A stretch of 64,000 nucleotides of DNA, from the NCBI RefSeq assembly GCF_900111295.1, contig NZ_FOGT01000007.1:62001-126000 (forward strand), read 5' to 3'. Positions 50,378 through 59,679 of the stretch are shown piece after piece. Position 1 is the first letter of the stretch. Each line of letters begins with the position of its first letter. The DNA comes from Salipaludibacillus aurantiacus. GTDB lineage: Bacteria; Bacillota; Bacilli; Bacillales; Salisediminibacteriaceae. Made by a program: the position numbers and the translations under genes. The notes below the pieces were generated by a model, which ran no database searches, was not told where the DNA came from, and saw nothing but the letters and a program-made list of their open reading frames with translations.

Positions 50378-51280
50378 TTATTTTTCTGCTTTTACTACTG
50401 CATGTCCTCCGAACTCATTTCTTAATGCAGCGAGCAGTTTGCCGGTGAAGGTGTCTTGTTCTAAGGAACGGTATCTCATCATGAGCGATAAAGCGATAAC
50501 CGGAGCAGCCACCTGCTGTTCAAGTGCTGTTTCCACAGTCCATTTTCCTTCTCCTGAGGAATTAACAATACCAGCAATCTCATCTAACTTTGGATCTTTA
50601 GAAAAGGCATTTTCAGTTAGTTCCATCAGCCATGATCGTATGACAGAACCGTGATTCCACACTTTAGCTACTTTCTCATAGTCATAATCAAACGGGCTTT
50701 TTTCGAGAACATCGAATCCTTCAGCAATGGCCTGCATCATGCCATATTCAATGCCATTGTGGATCATTTTCAAGTAATGGCCGCTTCCAACGTCCCCTGC
50801 ATGCAAATAACCATTTTCAACAGCTACGTCCTGAAAGACCTTTTCATGGCGAGAGATTGCTTCTTCCGGTCCCCCAACCATAAAACACGCGCCGTATCTT
50901 GCACCGTCAACACCGCCGCTGGTGCCCGCATCCATTAGATGAATATTTTTTTCTTTTAGAACGTCAGCAATTCTTAACGTATCCTTATAATTTGAATTTC
51001 CGCCATCAATAATTGTATCGCCTGGAGACATCATTTCTGCTAATTCGTCTATGACACGTTCTGTTACTTCGCCCGCCGGCACCATCAGCCAAATCGACCT
51101 TGGAGCGTCAAGCTTTTCTACCACTTCACGAATTGAATAAGCAGGAATACCACCCTCTTCTGCAATTTTGTCGACTTGTTTGTGATCCGAATCATTCACC
51201 ACAACTTCATGCTCGTGGCTTAAAAGATTAAGCACAAGATTGTATCCCATTTTACCTAAACCGATCATCCCTAATTTCAT
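50378..51280 (-). CDS. 6-phosphogluconate dehydrogenase, decarboxylating (short form)
   Basis: A 300-residue Gnd of the short YqeC/GntZ type, about 170 residues shorter than GndA of the pentose pathway. Marks are the Rossmann loop GLGKMGYNLVLNL, the substrate loop DAGTSGGVDGARYG and the catalytic Lys in HYLKMIHNGIEYGMMQ. It makes ribulose 5-phosphate from 6-phosphogluconate, the product of the gluconokinase encoded divergently. It is the first gene of the leftward operon. Confidence 0.92.
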   Translation of the reverse strand: MKLGMIGLGKMGYNLVLNLLSHEHEVVVNDSDHKQVDKIAEEGGIPAYSIREVVEKLDAPRSIWLMVPAGEVTERVIDELAEMMSPGDTIIDGGNSNYKDTLRIADVLKEKNIHLMDAGTSGGVDGARYGACFMVGGPEEAISRHEKVFQDVAVENGYLHAGDVGSGHYLKMIHNGIEYGMMQAIAEGFDVLEKSPFDYDYEKVAKVWNHGSVIRSWLMELTENAFSKDPKLDEIAGIVNSSGEGKWTVETALEQQVAAPVIALSLMMRYRSLEQDTFTGKLLAALRNEFGGHAVVKAEK

Positions 51281-51317
51281 ATATCAGCTCTCCTTAAAAC
51301 TCATTGACGTCCTTATT

Positions 51318-51536
51318 TAGAAAATATTTTTCTTATGTGTGCAATTATATGATTTATTTTTTCTTTTTTCAACCTAATTAAGAAAATTATTTTCTTTCGG
51401 AGCCATTTTCATTTATAATGAAGAATAGATAAAGAAACTTTCTGACTTTCAAAACACTAACATACCGGGTTTTTCCCAAATAATTAAGCTTTCCCGCTCA
51501 ACCAATACCATTAACGAAAAAAAAATTTCTTTTCGT
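51318..51536. promoter_or_regulatory. candidate RpiR-regulator operators in the divergent spacer
   Basis: Three AT-rich dyads lie between gnd and the RpiR gene: AGAAAATATTTTTCT (51319-51333), the perfect AAGAAAATTATTTTCTT (51380-51396) and ACGAAAA...TTTTCGT (51514-51536). The middle one overlaps the -35 region of a TATAAT at 51414. They are candidates for binding by the adjacent regulator. Confidence 0.4.
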
Positions 51537-51572
51537 CTATAAAGGAACAATTCTACTACAGGAGGTATTCAA

Positions 51573-52430
51573 ATGATTGAAATATCGACCGGCCAGGTTA
51601 AATACCGCATTAAAGCGGCCTACCCGAATTTACGTGAAAAGGAAAAAACTGTTGCTGATTATATTCTTGAAAACCCTGAAGAAATTATTCACTCAACGAT
51701 CAGCCAGGTGGCGGACAATATAAAAGTAGCCGATGCGACCGTTTTTCGTTTTTGTAAAAAAATCGGTTTTAAAGGGTATCAGGCGATGAAGATTGCCCTG
51801 GCCTCAGAACATGTTACCGGCATGCAAAATATCCATGAGATGATTCAGGAAGATGATGACGAGAAGCAAATTTCTGAAAAAGTGTTTAAATCCAATATCC
51901 GAACTTTGGAAGAAACGTTGGAAGTGCTTAACCTGGATGCCATTAAAGAGGCAATTGACCTGATATTGAAAGCTAACAAGGTTGAGTTTTACGGCAATGG
52001 CGGTTCAGGCATTATCGCCGCTGATGCCCACCATAAATTTATGCGAATCGGCATCCAGTCTGCGGCTTACAGTGACTCTCACCTGCAGCTTATGTCCGTA
52101 TCGCAGCTGACAGAAAACGATGTGGCCGTGTTAATTTCACACACAGGAGCCAACCGGGACATTCTTGATGCTCTTGAGGTAGCAAAAGAAAATAATGTCA
52201 AAACGATCGGTATCACATCCCTTGCCAAATCGCCGCTCAGCCAGAGCGTTGATATTCCGCTCTATACCGTGTCGGATGAAACAGAATACAGATCCGAAGC
52301 GCTCGCCTCACGTTTAGCTCAGCTAAGTATTATTGATGCTATTTATGTGAACGTAAGTATTGCCAGAAAAACCGAGATGACAAGTGCTCTCGAGAAAATG
52401 AGAAAAGCGATATCCACTAAACGGATATAA
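51573..52430 (+). CDS. RpiR/MurR-family transcriptional regulator
   Basis: A 285-residue regulator with an N-terminal HTH (about 1-80, including VADNIKVADATVFRFCKKIGF) and a C-terminal SIS domain (about 125-260, VEFYGNGGSGIIAADAHHKF and AVLISHTGANRDILDAL) that binds phosphosugars. AGGAGG lies about 8 bases before ATG. It is divergent from the aldonate operon and 28 bp upstream of gluconokinase, so 6-phosphogluconate or KDPG is a likely effector. Confidence 0.92.
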   Translation: MIEISTGQVKYRIKAAYPNLREKEKTVADYILENPEEIIHSTISQVADNIKVADATVFRFCKKIGFKGYQAMKIALASEHVTGMQNIHEMIQEDDDEKQISEKVFKSNIRTLEETLEVLNLDAIKEAIDLILKANKVEFYGNGGSGIIAADAHHKFMRIGIQSAAYSDSHLQLMSVSQLTENDVAVLISHTGANRDILDALEVAKENNVKTIGITSLAKSPLSQSVDIPLYTVSDETEYRSEALASRLAQLSIIDAIYVNVSIARKTEMTSALEKMRKAISTKRI

Positions 52431-52458
52431 CAAGTCACTTTATGGAAGGAAGATATAT

Positions 52459-53991
52459 TTGGTTAACAAAAATTTTGTAATGGGACTGGATATAGGAACG
52501 ACGAGTGCAAAAGCTGTCATCTTTACTAAAAGCGGTCAAGTGATTGCAGACTCAGAAATCGGGTATTCGTTTTTGCCTTCTTTAGAAGATCATGCTGAAC
52601 AGGATCCATTAATTATTGAACAAGCCGCTATTAAAGTAATCAACCATTCTCTTAAAACAGGCAATATCTCAGGAGACCAGTTAACTTCGGTAGGATTATC
52701 TTCCGCTATGCATTCACTCATCTGCAGTGATAAAACGAATCAGCCACTTTCTCCATCAATTACATGGGCAGACAGGAGAAGCGCTCTGCAGGCGGAGAAA
52801 CTGAAGTCAGGAGGTGAAACGCGCGACATTTACAGCCGCTCAGGCACACCGATCCATTCCATGTCACCGTTCGTGAAATTGGTATGGATGAAGGAAACTG
52901 ATTATGATCCTTACTTAAAGGCTAGTAAATTCTTATCAATTAAAGAATTTTTAACGTCCAGATGGTTTGGTGAAGATGCAGTGGACTTTTCCGTTGCATC
53001 AGCCACGGGGTTATTCGATATTCATACGCTTGATTGGAATGACCACGCCCTTTTGACGGCTGGTATTAAGCGCAGCCAGCTCTCAAGACCGGTGCTGCCG
53101 ACTTATATTTTTCAAGGGTTAGACCCGGAGACCGCTTCGAAAATGGGAGTACCGGAAGACCTTCCGTTTGTTGCAGGAGGCAGTGACGGTCCGATGGCTA
53201 ATTTAGGTATCGGCGCCATCAATCCAGGGGACACAGCCCTTACCATTGGCACGAGTGGAGCTATCAGACAGATGGCCAGCTGTCCCAAAACAGATGAGAA
53301 CCAGAATATCTTCTGTTACGGCGTATCAGAAGACCTATGGATTTTAGGAGGGCCGACTAACAATGGTGCTATTATCCTTCAATGGATGAAAGAAGTATTT
53401 GGAGACGAAGAATTGGCTAAGGCAGACGAAAAAAATGAAGATCCTTTTTCTTTGCTCTGTAAAAAAGCCGCCCAAAGCCCTCCAGGAGCAAAAGGATTGC
53501 TGTTTATGCCTTATTTAAACGGCGAAAGGGCCCCGTACTGGGACCCGAATGTACGCGGAAGCTACATTGGCCTGACCATGAAGCATAAAAAAGAAGATTT
53601 ATTAAGAGCCGGAATGGAAGGGGTTATTTTCAACCTTTACACTATTTATAATGTAGTCGAGCAATTAGTAGGGAAAACAACGAATCTATATGCCAGCGGA
53701 GGATTTGCCCGTTCTCCTTTATGGGTTCAGATTCTGGCAGACATCTTTGAAAAAGAGGTGCACTTGCCTGTCTCACACCAAAGTTCTGCCTGGGGAGCTG
53801 CCTGGTTCAGCATGCTTGCCACGGGTGAAGTCAACGATCTGGAATCGATAAAAGAATTTGTGCCAATGCAGGAGATTGTTCGGCCAAATTCCTCAGTCAC
53901 CTCCCGTTATCAGGAGCTGTACGCTGTCTATAGGAAGTTATACGGTCAGTTAAAACCAGTTTTTGATGATTTGAAGAAGTTGGAAGGATGA
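52459..53991 (+). CDS. gntK: gluconokinase (FGGY family)
   Basis: A 510-residue FGGY carbohydrate kinase, close in length and motifs to the 513-residue GntK of B. subtilis: MGLDIGTTSAKAVIF (ATP phosphate loop), SSAMHSLIC, ITWADRRS (sugar site), GGSDGPMANLG and the ATP-site YASGGFARSPLW. It should phosphorylate gluconate to 6-phosphogluconate for the gnd product. The start is TTG 52459 with GAAGGAAG 7 bases upstream. A terminator follows. Confidence 0.88.
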   Translation: MVNKNFVMGLDIGTTSAKAVIFTKSGQVIADSEIGYSFLPSLEDHAEQDPLIIEQAAIKVINHSLKTGNISGDQLTSVGLSSAMHSLICSDKTNQPLSPSITWADRRSALQAEKLKSGGETRDIYSRSGTPIHSMSPFVKLVWMKETDYDPYLKASKFLSIKEFLTSRWFGEDAVDFSVASATGLFDIHTLDWNDHALLTAGIKRSQLSRPVLPTYIFQGLDPETASKMGVPEDLPFVAGGSDGPMANLGIGAINPGDTALTIGTSGAIRQMASCPKTDENQNIFCYGVSEDLWILGGPTNNGAIILQWMKEVFGDEELAKADEKNEDPFSLLCKKAAQSPPGAKGLLFMPYLNGERAPYWDPNVRGSYIGLTMKHKKEDLLRAGMEGVIFNLYTIYNVVEQLVGKTTNLYASGGFARSPLWVQILADIFEKEVHLPVSHQSSAWGAAWFSMLATGEVNDLESIKEFVPMQEIVRPNSSVTSRYQELYAVYRKLYGQLKPVFDDLKKLEG

Positions 53992-54003
53992 ATTTCAATA
54001 CGT

Positions 54004-54031
54004 GCCCCGTATCATTTTAGTGATACGGGGC
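54004..54031. terminator. hairpin terminator between convergent genes
   Basis: GCCCCGTATCA pairs perfectly with TGATACGGGGC (6-base loop), 12 bases after the gluconokinase stop and 24 bases before the stop of the convergent ATP-grasp gene. The U-run is weak on both strands (GTGTTTATTT on plus). Confidence 0.75.
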
Positions 54032-54055
54032 CAGCGTGTTTATTTAGGGAGGATC

Positions 54056-55624
54056 CTACTTCTTAACCGACTTAAGAACAGACCGTAAAAGCTGAGTATA
54101 GCGCCAGCTTTTACTTTGGATGGTTCTTTTGTATTTGAGCTTTACAGAGTTGAGCTCAGCCTTTTTATCTCTTAGCGCGTTTTTTTTAGCTTTTAGTTCA
54201 GTCTTTTTATCTTTCAGCTCATTCTTTTTCGCTTTGAGTTCCTTTTCTTTCGCTTCGAATTCATCATTTCTCAATTTAAGAATGTCTTCTTTCGTTTTTA
54301 ATGCCGACTTAATCTTTTTGTTTTCTTCTATTAAACTAGCATTTTGTTTTTGGGCTTGTGTTAATTCTACATTTAGCTGTTTCTCTCTATTGACCCTTTC
54401 CTCTTCCAACTTTCTCTCTGCCCTTCTTCGATCTTTCAACATCAAAACCGGCTCACTTTTTTCATGTTGAGCTCTTACATACTGAAGTACTTCATCTGTC
54501 AAATCTCCGAAAAACGGCTTTTGAGCGGCCAATTGATAAAAAGGAGCGGTTCCGGCAAAGTTGGGTTCTAAAAAGACAGGTTTCCCATCAGCCCCCATAG
54601 CAATATCCCATGAAATGATATTGTGAGGCAGAATATTTTTATGGCAGTCTTTAACAAACTGTTTATATTCATCAAAATTAGGAATAGGCTCAAGATCAGC
54701 GAAGCAAAAACCAGTAGTCGGATGATGAGTATACAGCTGGCCATGCTTACTTATGGCAGTTTTGAAGAACTTTCCTGAATCATCTATCCCTACCCGAATA
54801 CCATCAGCACCCTCACTGGCTCCCGCGTTATCTCTGATATCGTTATCACTGCCAAACCGGGCAAAAGCCAATAAATACCTTATTTCATTTTTCCACCTGA
54901 ATGTGACCATACGTAAAGTATTGACAGAAGCCGGGTGAGGGGCAGCCAGAATGGGATGCTGCTGTATAGCTTCCTGGATTAAAAAGTTTTCTATGTACAA
55001 ATCTGCTAATTCGTTAAAAGTGACAACCTCTCCGTTGAGATAAATCGTCTTATCCTTTACGGTGAGTTTTGCGACCCCATTTCCATTGTTTGACCTGCTT
55101 GGTTTTATAATTAAATCCGTTTTACTGGTTACTATTTTTTTCCTGGCGGTCTCTATATCAATGCTGTTATGAACCGCATCAAAGTAATTCCCGTTTATAT
55201 TTTTAACGAGAGTTTCAGGCGACCGCGGCGGATCAACAATAATATCGTAAAGGTTTTTGTCCTTATAAAAGACAGACATATCGTAATCATTAAATACGGG
55301 AAGGATTTCTGTCCTCATAACTTTTCCCGGTATTAACCTCTTGTCTTTTCTTCCAGTCAAATTCATAAAAGCTGTAGGTAAAGCAGGGTCAATCGTTTTA
55401 CCATAATGACTTGTCCAATAGTCATCTACTTCCTGAATAAAAGCCTTGTCAATATGATCTAACAAACCGCCATCCAGCCACTGACAAAAATGGGTGGCAG
55501 CCGTTTTCATACCCAACTCTTTATATACAGTTAACTCTCTGAGTTTTGTTTCTGTACTCGGCAAGTCATTCCCTCCCAAAGCAATATCTCTGACTATTTT
55601 CAATGAAAATCTATCAAATTTCAA
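54056..55624 (-). CDS. ATP-grasp protein with C-terminal heptad-repeat coiled coil (sugar-transfer-associated type)
   Basis: A 522-residue protein. Residues about 1-390 resemble the sugar-transfer-associated ATP-grasp family: KPSRSNNGNGVAKL (ATP loop), SVNTLRMVTF, GASEGADGIRVGI and the metal-binding FLEPNFAGTAPF. From about 395 it becomes a coiled coil in which a 7-residue unit ending KAKK/KDKK is repeated (ELKAKKN, ELKDKKT, ELKAKKN, ALRDKKA). The tail SKSWRYTQLLRSVLK is the kind found at the end of many envelope-polysaccharide glycosyltransferases. It may join an amino acid or similar group to a cell-surface glycan. No neighbouring glycan genes are present. Confidence 0.78.
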   Translation of the reverse strand: MKFDRFSLKIVRDIALGGNDLPSTETKLRELTVYKELGMKTAATHFCQWLDGGLLDHIDKAFIQEVDDYWTSHYGKTIDPALPTAFMNLTGRKDKRLIPGKVMRTEILPVFNDYDMSVFYKDKNLYDIIVDPPRSPETLVKNINGNYFDAVHNSIDIETARKKIVTSKTDLIIKPSRSNNGNGVAKLTVKDKTIYLNGEVVTFNELADLYIENFLIQEAIQQHPILAAPHPASVNTLRMVTFRWKNEIRYLLAFARFGSDNDIRDNAGASEGADGIRVGIDDSGKFFKTAISKHGQLYTHHPTTGFCFADLEPIPNFDEYKQFVKDCHKNILPHNIISWDIAMGADGKPVFLEPNFAGTAPFYQLAAQKPFFGDLTDEVLQYVRAQHEKSEPVLMLKDRRRAERKLEEERVNREKQLNVELTQAQKQNASLIEENKKIKSALKTKEDILKLRNDEFEAKEKELKAKKNELKDKKTELKAKKNALRDKKAELNSVKLKYKRTIQSKSWRYTQLLRSVLKSVKK

Positions 55625-55702
55625 GAAAACCCGGGAATAAAATCAGAGAATTTCCCATTAAAAACCGCCCCTTTACTGATCTGCAGTAAAACCCATATCC
55701 CC

Positions 55703-55741
55703 TAAAAAATACCCGCGGTATGAGCAGATTCACACAGCGGG
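55703..55741 (-). terminator. rho-independent terminator of the PTS/transketolase operon
   Basis: On the minus strand CCCGC pairs with GCGGG, with inner TGTGA/TCATA pairing, followed by TATTTTTT. It begins 10 bases past the HAD gene stop. Confidence 0.75.
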
Positions 55742-55750
55742 CAGGTGTTA

Positions 55751-56596
55751 TTAATCCTGTTTATATTGAGTTAAAAAATGATAGAGGCCATTTTCTTCGT
55801 TTGTATAATCTGTTATATTATTAATCTCTTTTTTGACCTCATCACTGCCGTTTTTCATTACAGCGGGAATCCCGGCCAAACGCAGCAAAGGTAGATCATT
55901 ATTGGCATCACCGACAGCAATAAGGTGCTCGCTGTCAACTCCATAATAATCAAGTAACTGCTGAACGCCGGTTCCTTTATTGACTCCCCCTGCCATCACT
56001 TCCACGTTATGCTGGGAGGATGATGAGGTGGAAAACTGGTAGTCTTGCTTTAATTCTTCCAGATGCTTTTTCCATTGTTTTATTTTATCCTGAGATTTGC
56101 TGAAAAAATAGATCTTCAGAATTTTCGCTTCCGGGTAAGTTTGTATCCAATGGATTTTAGACTTAACAGCTTCTTTTCTGGATTTAGCTTCATGTTCCTC
56201 AACGGTTGTGTCTTCCGGAAAATCCACTTCTTCCCTTAATATCTCTTTATCTTTTTCATAAGCAAATCTGGTTCCCTCACTGGGATGAATTTCGTAATAA
56301 AGGCCTAACTTTCTGCTATCGTCTGCTAACAAATTTACCAGGTCTGTCTCAACTTCATGCTCAGTGAGAAGCTGGTTGTTTGCTTCGATAACCATTCCAT
56401 TTCCGCCCACAATACCATCCGGAGTAAGAGCCTCCGGCAGAACATCATTAACCTCTTTCAACGTTCTGCCGGTAGCAAGAAACAAACGGACACCATTCTC
56501 CCTGAATGAAGTCAGTAAGTGAATCAGCTCTTCACTGATGTCGTGGTGAGGATCCAGTAACGTTCCGTCCATATCTAACGCGATTGCCTTAATCAT
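55751..56596 (-). CDS. HAD-superfamily Cof-type phosphatase
   Basis: A 281-residue HAD hydrolase of the Cof (class IIB) type. Motif I is DMDGTLLDPHH, motif II LATGRT, and motif IV GDANNDLPLLRLAG. The start is ATG 56596, 6 bases after AGGTG, next to the transketolase stop. As last gene of the PTS/transketolase operon it may remove phosphate from a sugar phosphate intermediate or a toxic by-product; the substrate is unknown. Confidence 0.9.
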   Translation of the reverse strand: MIKAIALDMDGTLLDPHHDISEELIHLLTSFRENGVRLFLATGRTLKEVNDVLPEALTPDGIVGGNGMVIEANNQLLTEHEVETDLVNLLADDSRKLGLYYEIHPSEGTRFAYEKDKEILREEVDFPEDTTVEEHEAKSRKEAVKSKIHWIQTYPEAKILKIYFFSKSQDKIKQWKKHLEELKQDYQFSTSSSSQHNVEVMAGGVNKGTGVQQLLDYYGVDSEHLIAVGDANNDLPLLRLAGIPAVMKNGSDEVKKEINNITDYTNEENGLYHFLTQYKQD

Positions 56597-56601
56597 AACG
56601 A

Positions 56602-57546
56602 TCACCTACCTTCAAACAATTCTGCTAGTTTCATTTTTAATTTACCAGTACTTAACCCGTGATAGTCTAACAGTTCGTCATTTTTTCCGCACTGGCTGTA
56701 CTGATTTTGAATACCTATTCTGGTCGTTTGAACAGGACACGTGGCCGATGTCACTTCATTAACAAGACTGCCGAATCCGTTTCTGACAAAATGTTCTTCC
56801 ACTGTCACGAGATGTTCGTGACTTTCCGCCAGTTTAATGACAGTCTCTCTATCCAACGGTTTAATAGTAGGGAAATGCACGTGAGTCAGAGACATGCCTT
56901 CTGCTTTTAATTCTATAATCGCTTTATACACCCTGGGGCTCATTGCCCCCGTGGATACACAGGCAATCTTCTTTCCACTGTTCAGCCACTTCGCCTTACC
57001 TATCTCAAACGGTTCTTCTGACCCCGGCAAAAATTCGAGGTTCTCGTCCCGTGATAACCTGATATATACCGGCCCCTCATATTTACCAGCTGCTTGCATC
57101 ATCCTCACTGTTTCCTGTGCATCGCCAGGTGATAACACGACCATATTAGGCAGCGAGGCCATAAGCGTAATATCTTCAAAAGAATGATGGGTTTTACCGG
57201 TGTTGCTTGTTAGCAGGCCACTATAAGCTCCTACAAGTTTAACATTTAAATGAGGCTGGTCTACGCTGACAACCAATTGATCAAATGTCCGTCTTGTGAT
57301 GAAAGCCGCAAAGCTGCAAACCCACGGTTTTATTCCGCAAGTAGCCAGTCCAGCTGCGACACCGACCATGTTCTGTTCGGCGATCCCCATTTGCAGAAAA
57401 GCGTCCTGATTCTCGTTTTCCACAAAAGCTAATCGGGTCGAATTTCCTAAGTCACCATCTAAAGCCACGATAGAGGGATCCTGGAGGGTCATCTCTGTCA
57501 ACTGTTTTCCAAATGCATCACGCATGCTTTTAGTCGTAAGGCTCAT
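56602..57546 (-). CDS. transketolase, C-terminal subunit (split enzyme)
   Basis: A 314-residue protein holding the pyrimidine-binding and C-terminal domains of transketolase. The catalytic Glu region MGIAEQNMVGVAAGLA and TGAMSPRVYKAI are clear. It overlaps the N-terminal subunit gene by 4 bp (ATGA) with GGGGAGG 7 bases upstream, so equal synthesis of both halves is expected. It works as an alpha2beta2 thiamine-diphosphate enzyme moving C2 units between sugar phosphates. Confidence 0.92.
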   Translation of the reverse strand: MSLTTKSMRDAFGKQLTEMTLQDPSIVALDGDLGNSTRLAFVENENQDAFLQMGIAEQNMVGVAAGLATCGIKPWVCSFAAFITRRTFDQLVVSVDQPHLNVKLVGAYSGLLTSNTGKTHHSFEDITLMASLPNMVVLSPGDAQETVRMMQAAGKYEGPVYIRLSRDENLEFLPGSEEPFEIGKAKWLNSGKKIACVSTGAMSPRVYKAIIELKAEGMSLTHVHFPTIKPLDRETVIKLAESHEHLVTVEEHFVRNGFGSLVNEVTSATCPVQTTRIGIQNQYSQCGKNDELLDYHGLSTGKLKMKLAELFEGR

Positions 57547-58376
57547 GGCATGACCTCCCCGAGTTCCTTCATTGCTTTATTAAACTCTGATTCGGTTGGT
57601 ACTTTGGAATGCCATTCATACTGCCCTTCCATAAAACTAATCCCCTTACCTTTAACCGTTTGAGCGATTATGGCAACAGGCTGCTTATTCTCTTTATCGT
57701 TTACAGCATCCAGCGCCTCGGCTATCTCATCTAACTGATGGCCGTCCACAGTAAGCACTTTCCAACCAAACGCCTTCCATTTTTCTTCAAAACGAACATC
57801 CGGCGTTTGTCTTTCAGACGAATCTGCTTCCTTCCAGCCATATTGCTGAAGACCATTGTTATCTACAATCACTGCCAAGTTAGATAAGTTATACCGGGCT
57901 GCCACAGCAGCCGCTTCCCACACTTGCCCCTCCTGGGATTCCCCGTCTCCTAACATGACATATGTTTTATAATCTTTCTTTTGCAATTTTGCGGCCAGAG
58001 CCATCCCAACACCGGCAGAAATACCCTGGCCCAGTGATCCGGTAGACATATCGATCCCTGGTAATTTCGTCATGTCCGGGTGAGCCTGCAATCTGGAATG
58101 CAAAGCGTCAAAGGTGTACAGTTCGTCGTACTCGAAATAACCTTTTAAAGCTAACGTCACATAAAGGGCAATGGCAGAGTGGCCTTTTGACAGCACAAAC
58201 CGGTCCCTCTCTGTCCACTCCGGTTCCTCAGGTTTAACAGCCATTTTATCAAAATACAGAACGGCCAAAACATCGGCGGCCGATAACGGTCCGCCGATGT
58301 GTCCTTGTTTCTGAGTATAAACTGTCCGGAGTATGCCCTTCCTGATTTCTCTTGCTTTCTCATGCAAGTTTACCAT
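57543..58376 (-). CDS. transketolase, N-terminal subunit (split enzyme)
   Basis: A 277-residue thiamine-diphosphate-binding half of transketolase. The ThDP motif is GDGESQEGQVWEAAAVAARYNLSN (first and last parts match GDG-N), with HIGGPLSAADVLA and LSKGHSAIALY nearby. The start is ATG 58376, 6 bases after GAGGAGG; the open frame from 58391 includes the ribosome site. It follows the PTS IIC gene by 17 bp, which ties it to the imported sugar phosphate. Confidence 0.92.
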   Translation of the reverse strand: MVNLHEKAREIRKGILRTVYTQKQGHIGGPLSAADVLAVLYFDKMAVKPEEPEWTERDRFVLSKGHSAIALYVTLALKGYFEYDELYTFDALHSRLQAHPDMTKLPGIDMSTGSLGQGISAGVGMALAAKLQKKDYKTYVMLGDGESQEGQVWEAAAVAARYNLSNLAVIVDNNGLQQYGWKEADSSERQTPDVRFEEKWKAFGWKVLTVDGHQLDEIAEALDAVNDKENKQPVAIIAQTVKGKGISFMEGQYEWHSKVPTESEFNKAMKELGEVMP

Positions 58377-58393
58377 CACGGGCCTCCTCACTA

Positions 58394-59659
58394 TTAACTG
58401 AATAAATTAGCTAAGAATCCAATCAGAATACCTATGATTCCAAAGTCGGAATCTCCAAATGTGGTATTTTCAAACCCGAGTGTACCTAATACAGGAAGCA
58501 GCAATGCCGGGATGAAACTGATGAGAACACCGTTTGTGAAACCACCTGCTGCGGCTCCAATCTTACCACCTGTCGCATTTCCGAATACTCCTGCACCTGC
58601 ACCTGTGAAAAAGTGAGGAACAAGGCCCGGAATAATAAGAGCTAAATTAAAGATACCAAGGAAGAACATGCTGATGACCCCGCCGATAAAACTGCTCAGG
58701 AATCCGATAATAACTGCCGTTGGGGCATAAGGGTAAATAATCGGAACGTCCAAAGCCGGTTTCGCGCCCGGTACAAGTTTCTCAGCAATCCCTTTAAACG
58801 CTGGTACAATCTCAGTGAGAATCATTCTAACCCCGGCCATAATGATACTGAAACCGGCTGCAAATGTAATCCCTTGCATAATACCGAACATGATATAGTT
58901 CTGGTCGCCGGCATAAACGCCTACCACTTCAGGCCCCGCCACTACAACAAGGATCAGGAACATGATAACCATGGTGAGCGCCGTAGCAATTAAGGAATCC
59001 CTTAAAAAGGACCATGAATCAGGAATTTTAATATCTTCTGAGGAGTCTTTCTCATTTCCTACCGCCTTACCGACAAGACCGGCAGAGACATACCCGAACG
59101 TGCCAAAGTGCCCCATCGCGATCTCATTGCCGCCAGTTACTTTTTTCATAAACGGCTGTGCCAGTGCAGGCATGATAACCATGACAGCACCCAGGATCAC
59201 AGAACCTGTGACCACTAACGTAATGCCGCTCATACCTGATGTCCCTAATACGGCAGACAGCAGGGCAGCCATGAAGAAGGTATGATGACCCGTTAAGAAA
59301 ATATATTTAAGCGGCGTAAACCTGGCAAATAAAATATTTGCTATAAAACCAAAGCCCATAATTAGAGCTGTTTCTGTACCAAGTGTTTGCTGCGCCAGTG
59401 CCACTATCGCTTCATTATTCGGGATGACCCCCTGGATGTTAAAAGCATCCTGAATGATTCCGCCAAGTGAATCGAGCGACCCTACGACAACGCCTGCCCC
59501 TGCGCCAAGAATAACGAAACCAATGATACTTTTAGACGTACCGGAAAAGATTTTTGCAAATTTTGCTCTTTGCAAAATTAACCCGATCATGACGATTAAA
59601 CCGACGAGCACTTCCGGAAGACTGAGTATCTCATTCATCAAAAATTCGAAAAATCCCAT
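58394..59659 (-). CDS. PTS ascorbate-type transporter subunit IIC (UlaA/SgaT family)
   Basis: A 421-residue membrane subunit of the PTS-AG superfamily, with about 11 helices. LPEVLVGLIVMIGLILQRA at the start and the substrate segments TGHHTFFMAALLSAVLG and GHFGTFGYVSAGLVGK match UlaA. It imports and phosphorylates L-ascorbate or another sugar with IIB and IIA encoded just upstream. No ascorbate-6-phosphate lactonase, decarboxylase or epimerase genes (UlaG, D, E, F) are next to it, so the sugar is probably different. Confidence 0.92.
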   Translation of the reverse strand: MGFFEFLMNEILSLPEVLVGLIVMIGLILQRAKFAKIFSGTSKSIIGFVILGAGAGVVVGSLDSLGGIIQDAFNIQGVIPNNEAIVALAQQTLGTETALIMGFGFIANILFARFTPLKYIFLTGHHTFFMAALLSAVLGTSGMSGITLVVTGSVILGAVMVIMPALAQPFMKKVTGGNEIAMGHFGTFGYVSAGLVGKAVGNEKDSSEDIKIPDSWSFLRDSLIATALTMVIMFLILVVVAGPEVVGVYAGDQNYIMFGIMQGITFAAGFSIIMAGVRMILTEIVPAFKGIAEKLVPGAKPALDVPIIYPYAPTAVIIGFLSSFIGGVISMFFLGIFNLALIIPGLVPHFFTGAGAGVFGNATGGKIGAAAGGFTNGVLISFIPALLLPVLGTLGFENTTFGDSDFGIIGILIGFLANLFS

Positions 59660-59679
59660 TTATCTTCACTCCTGCCTAA

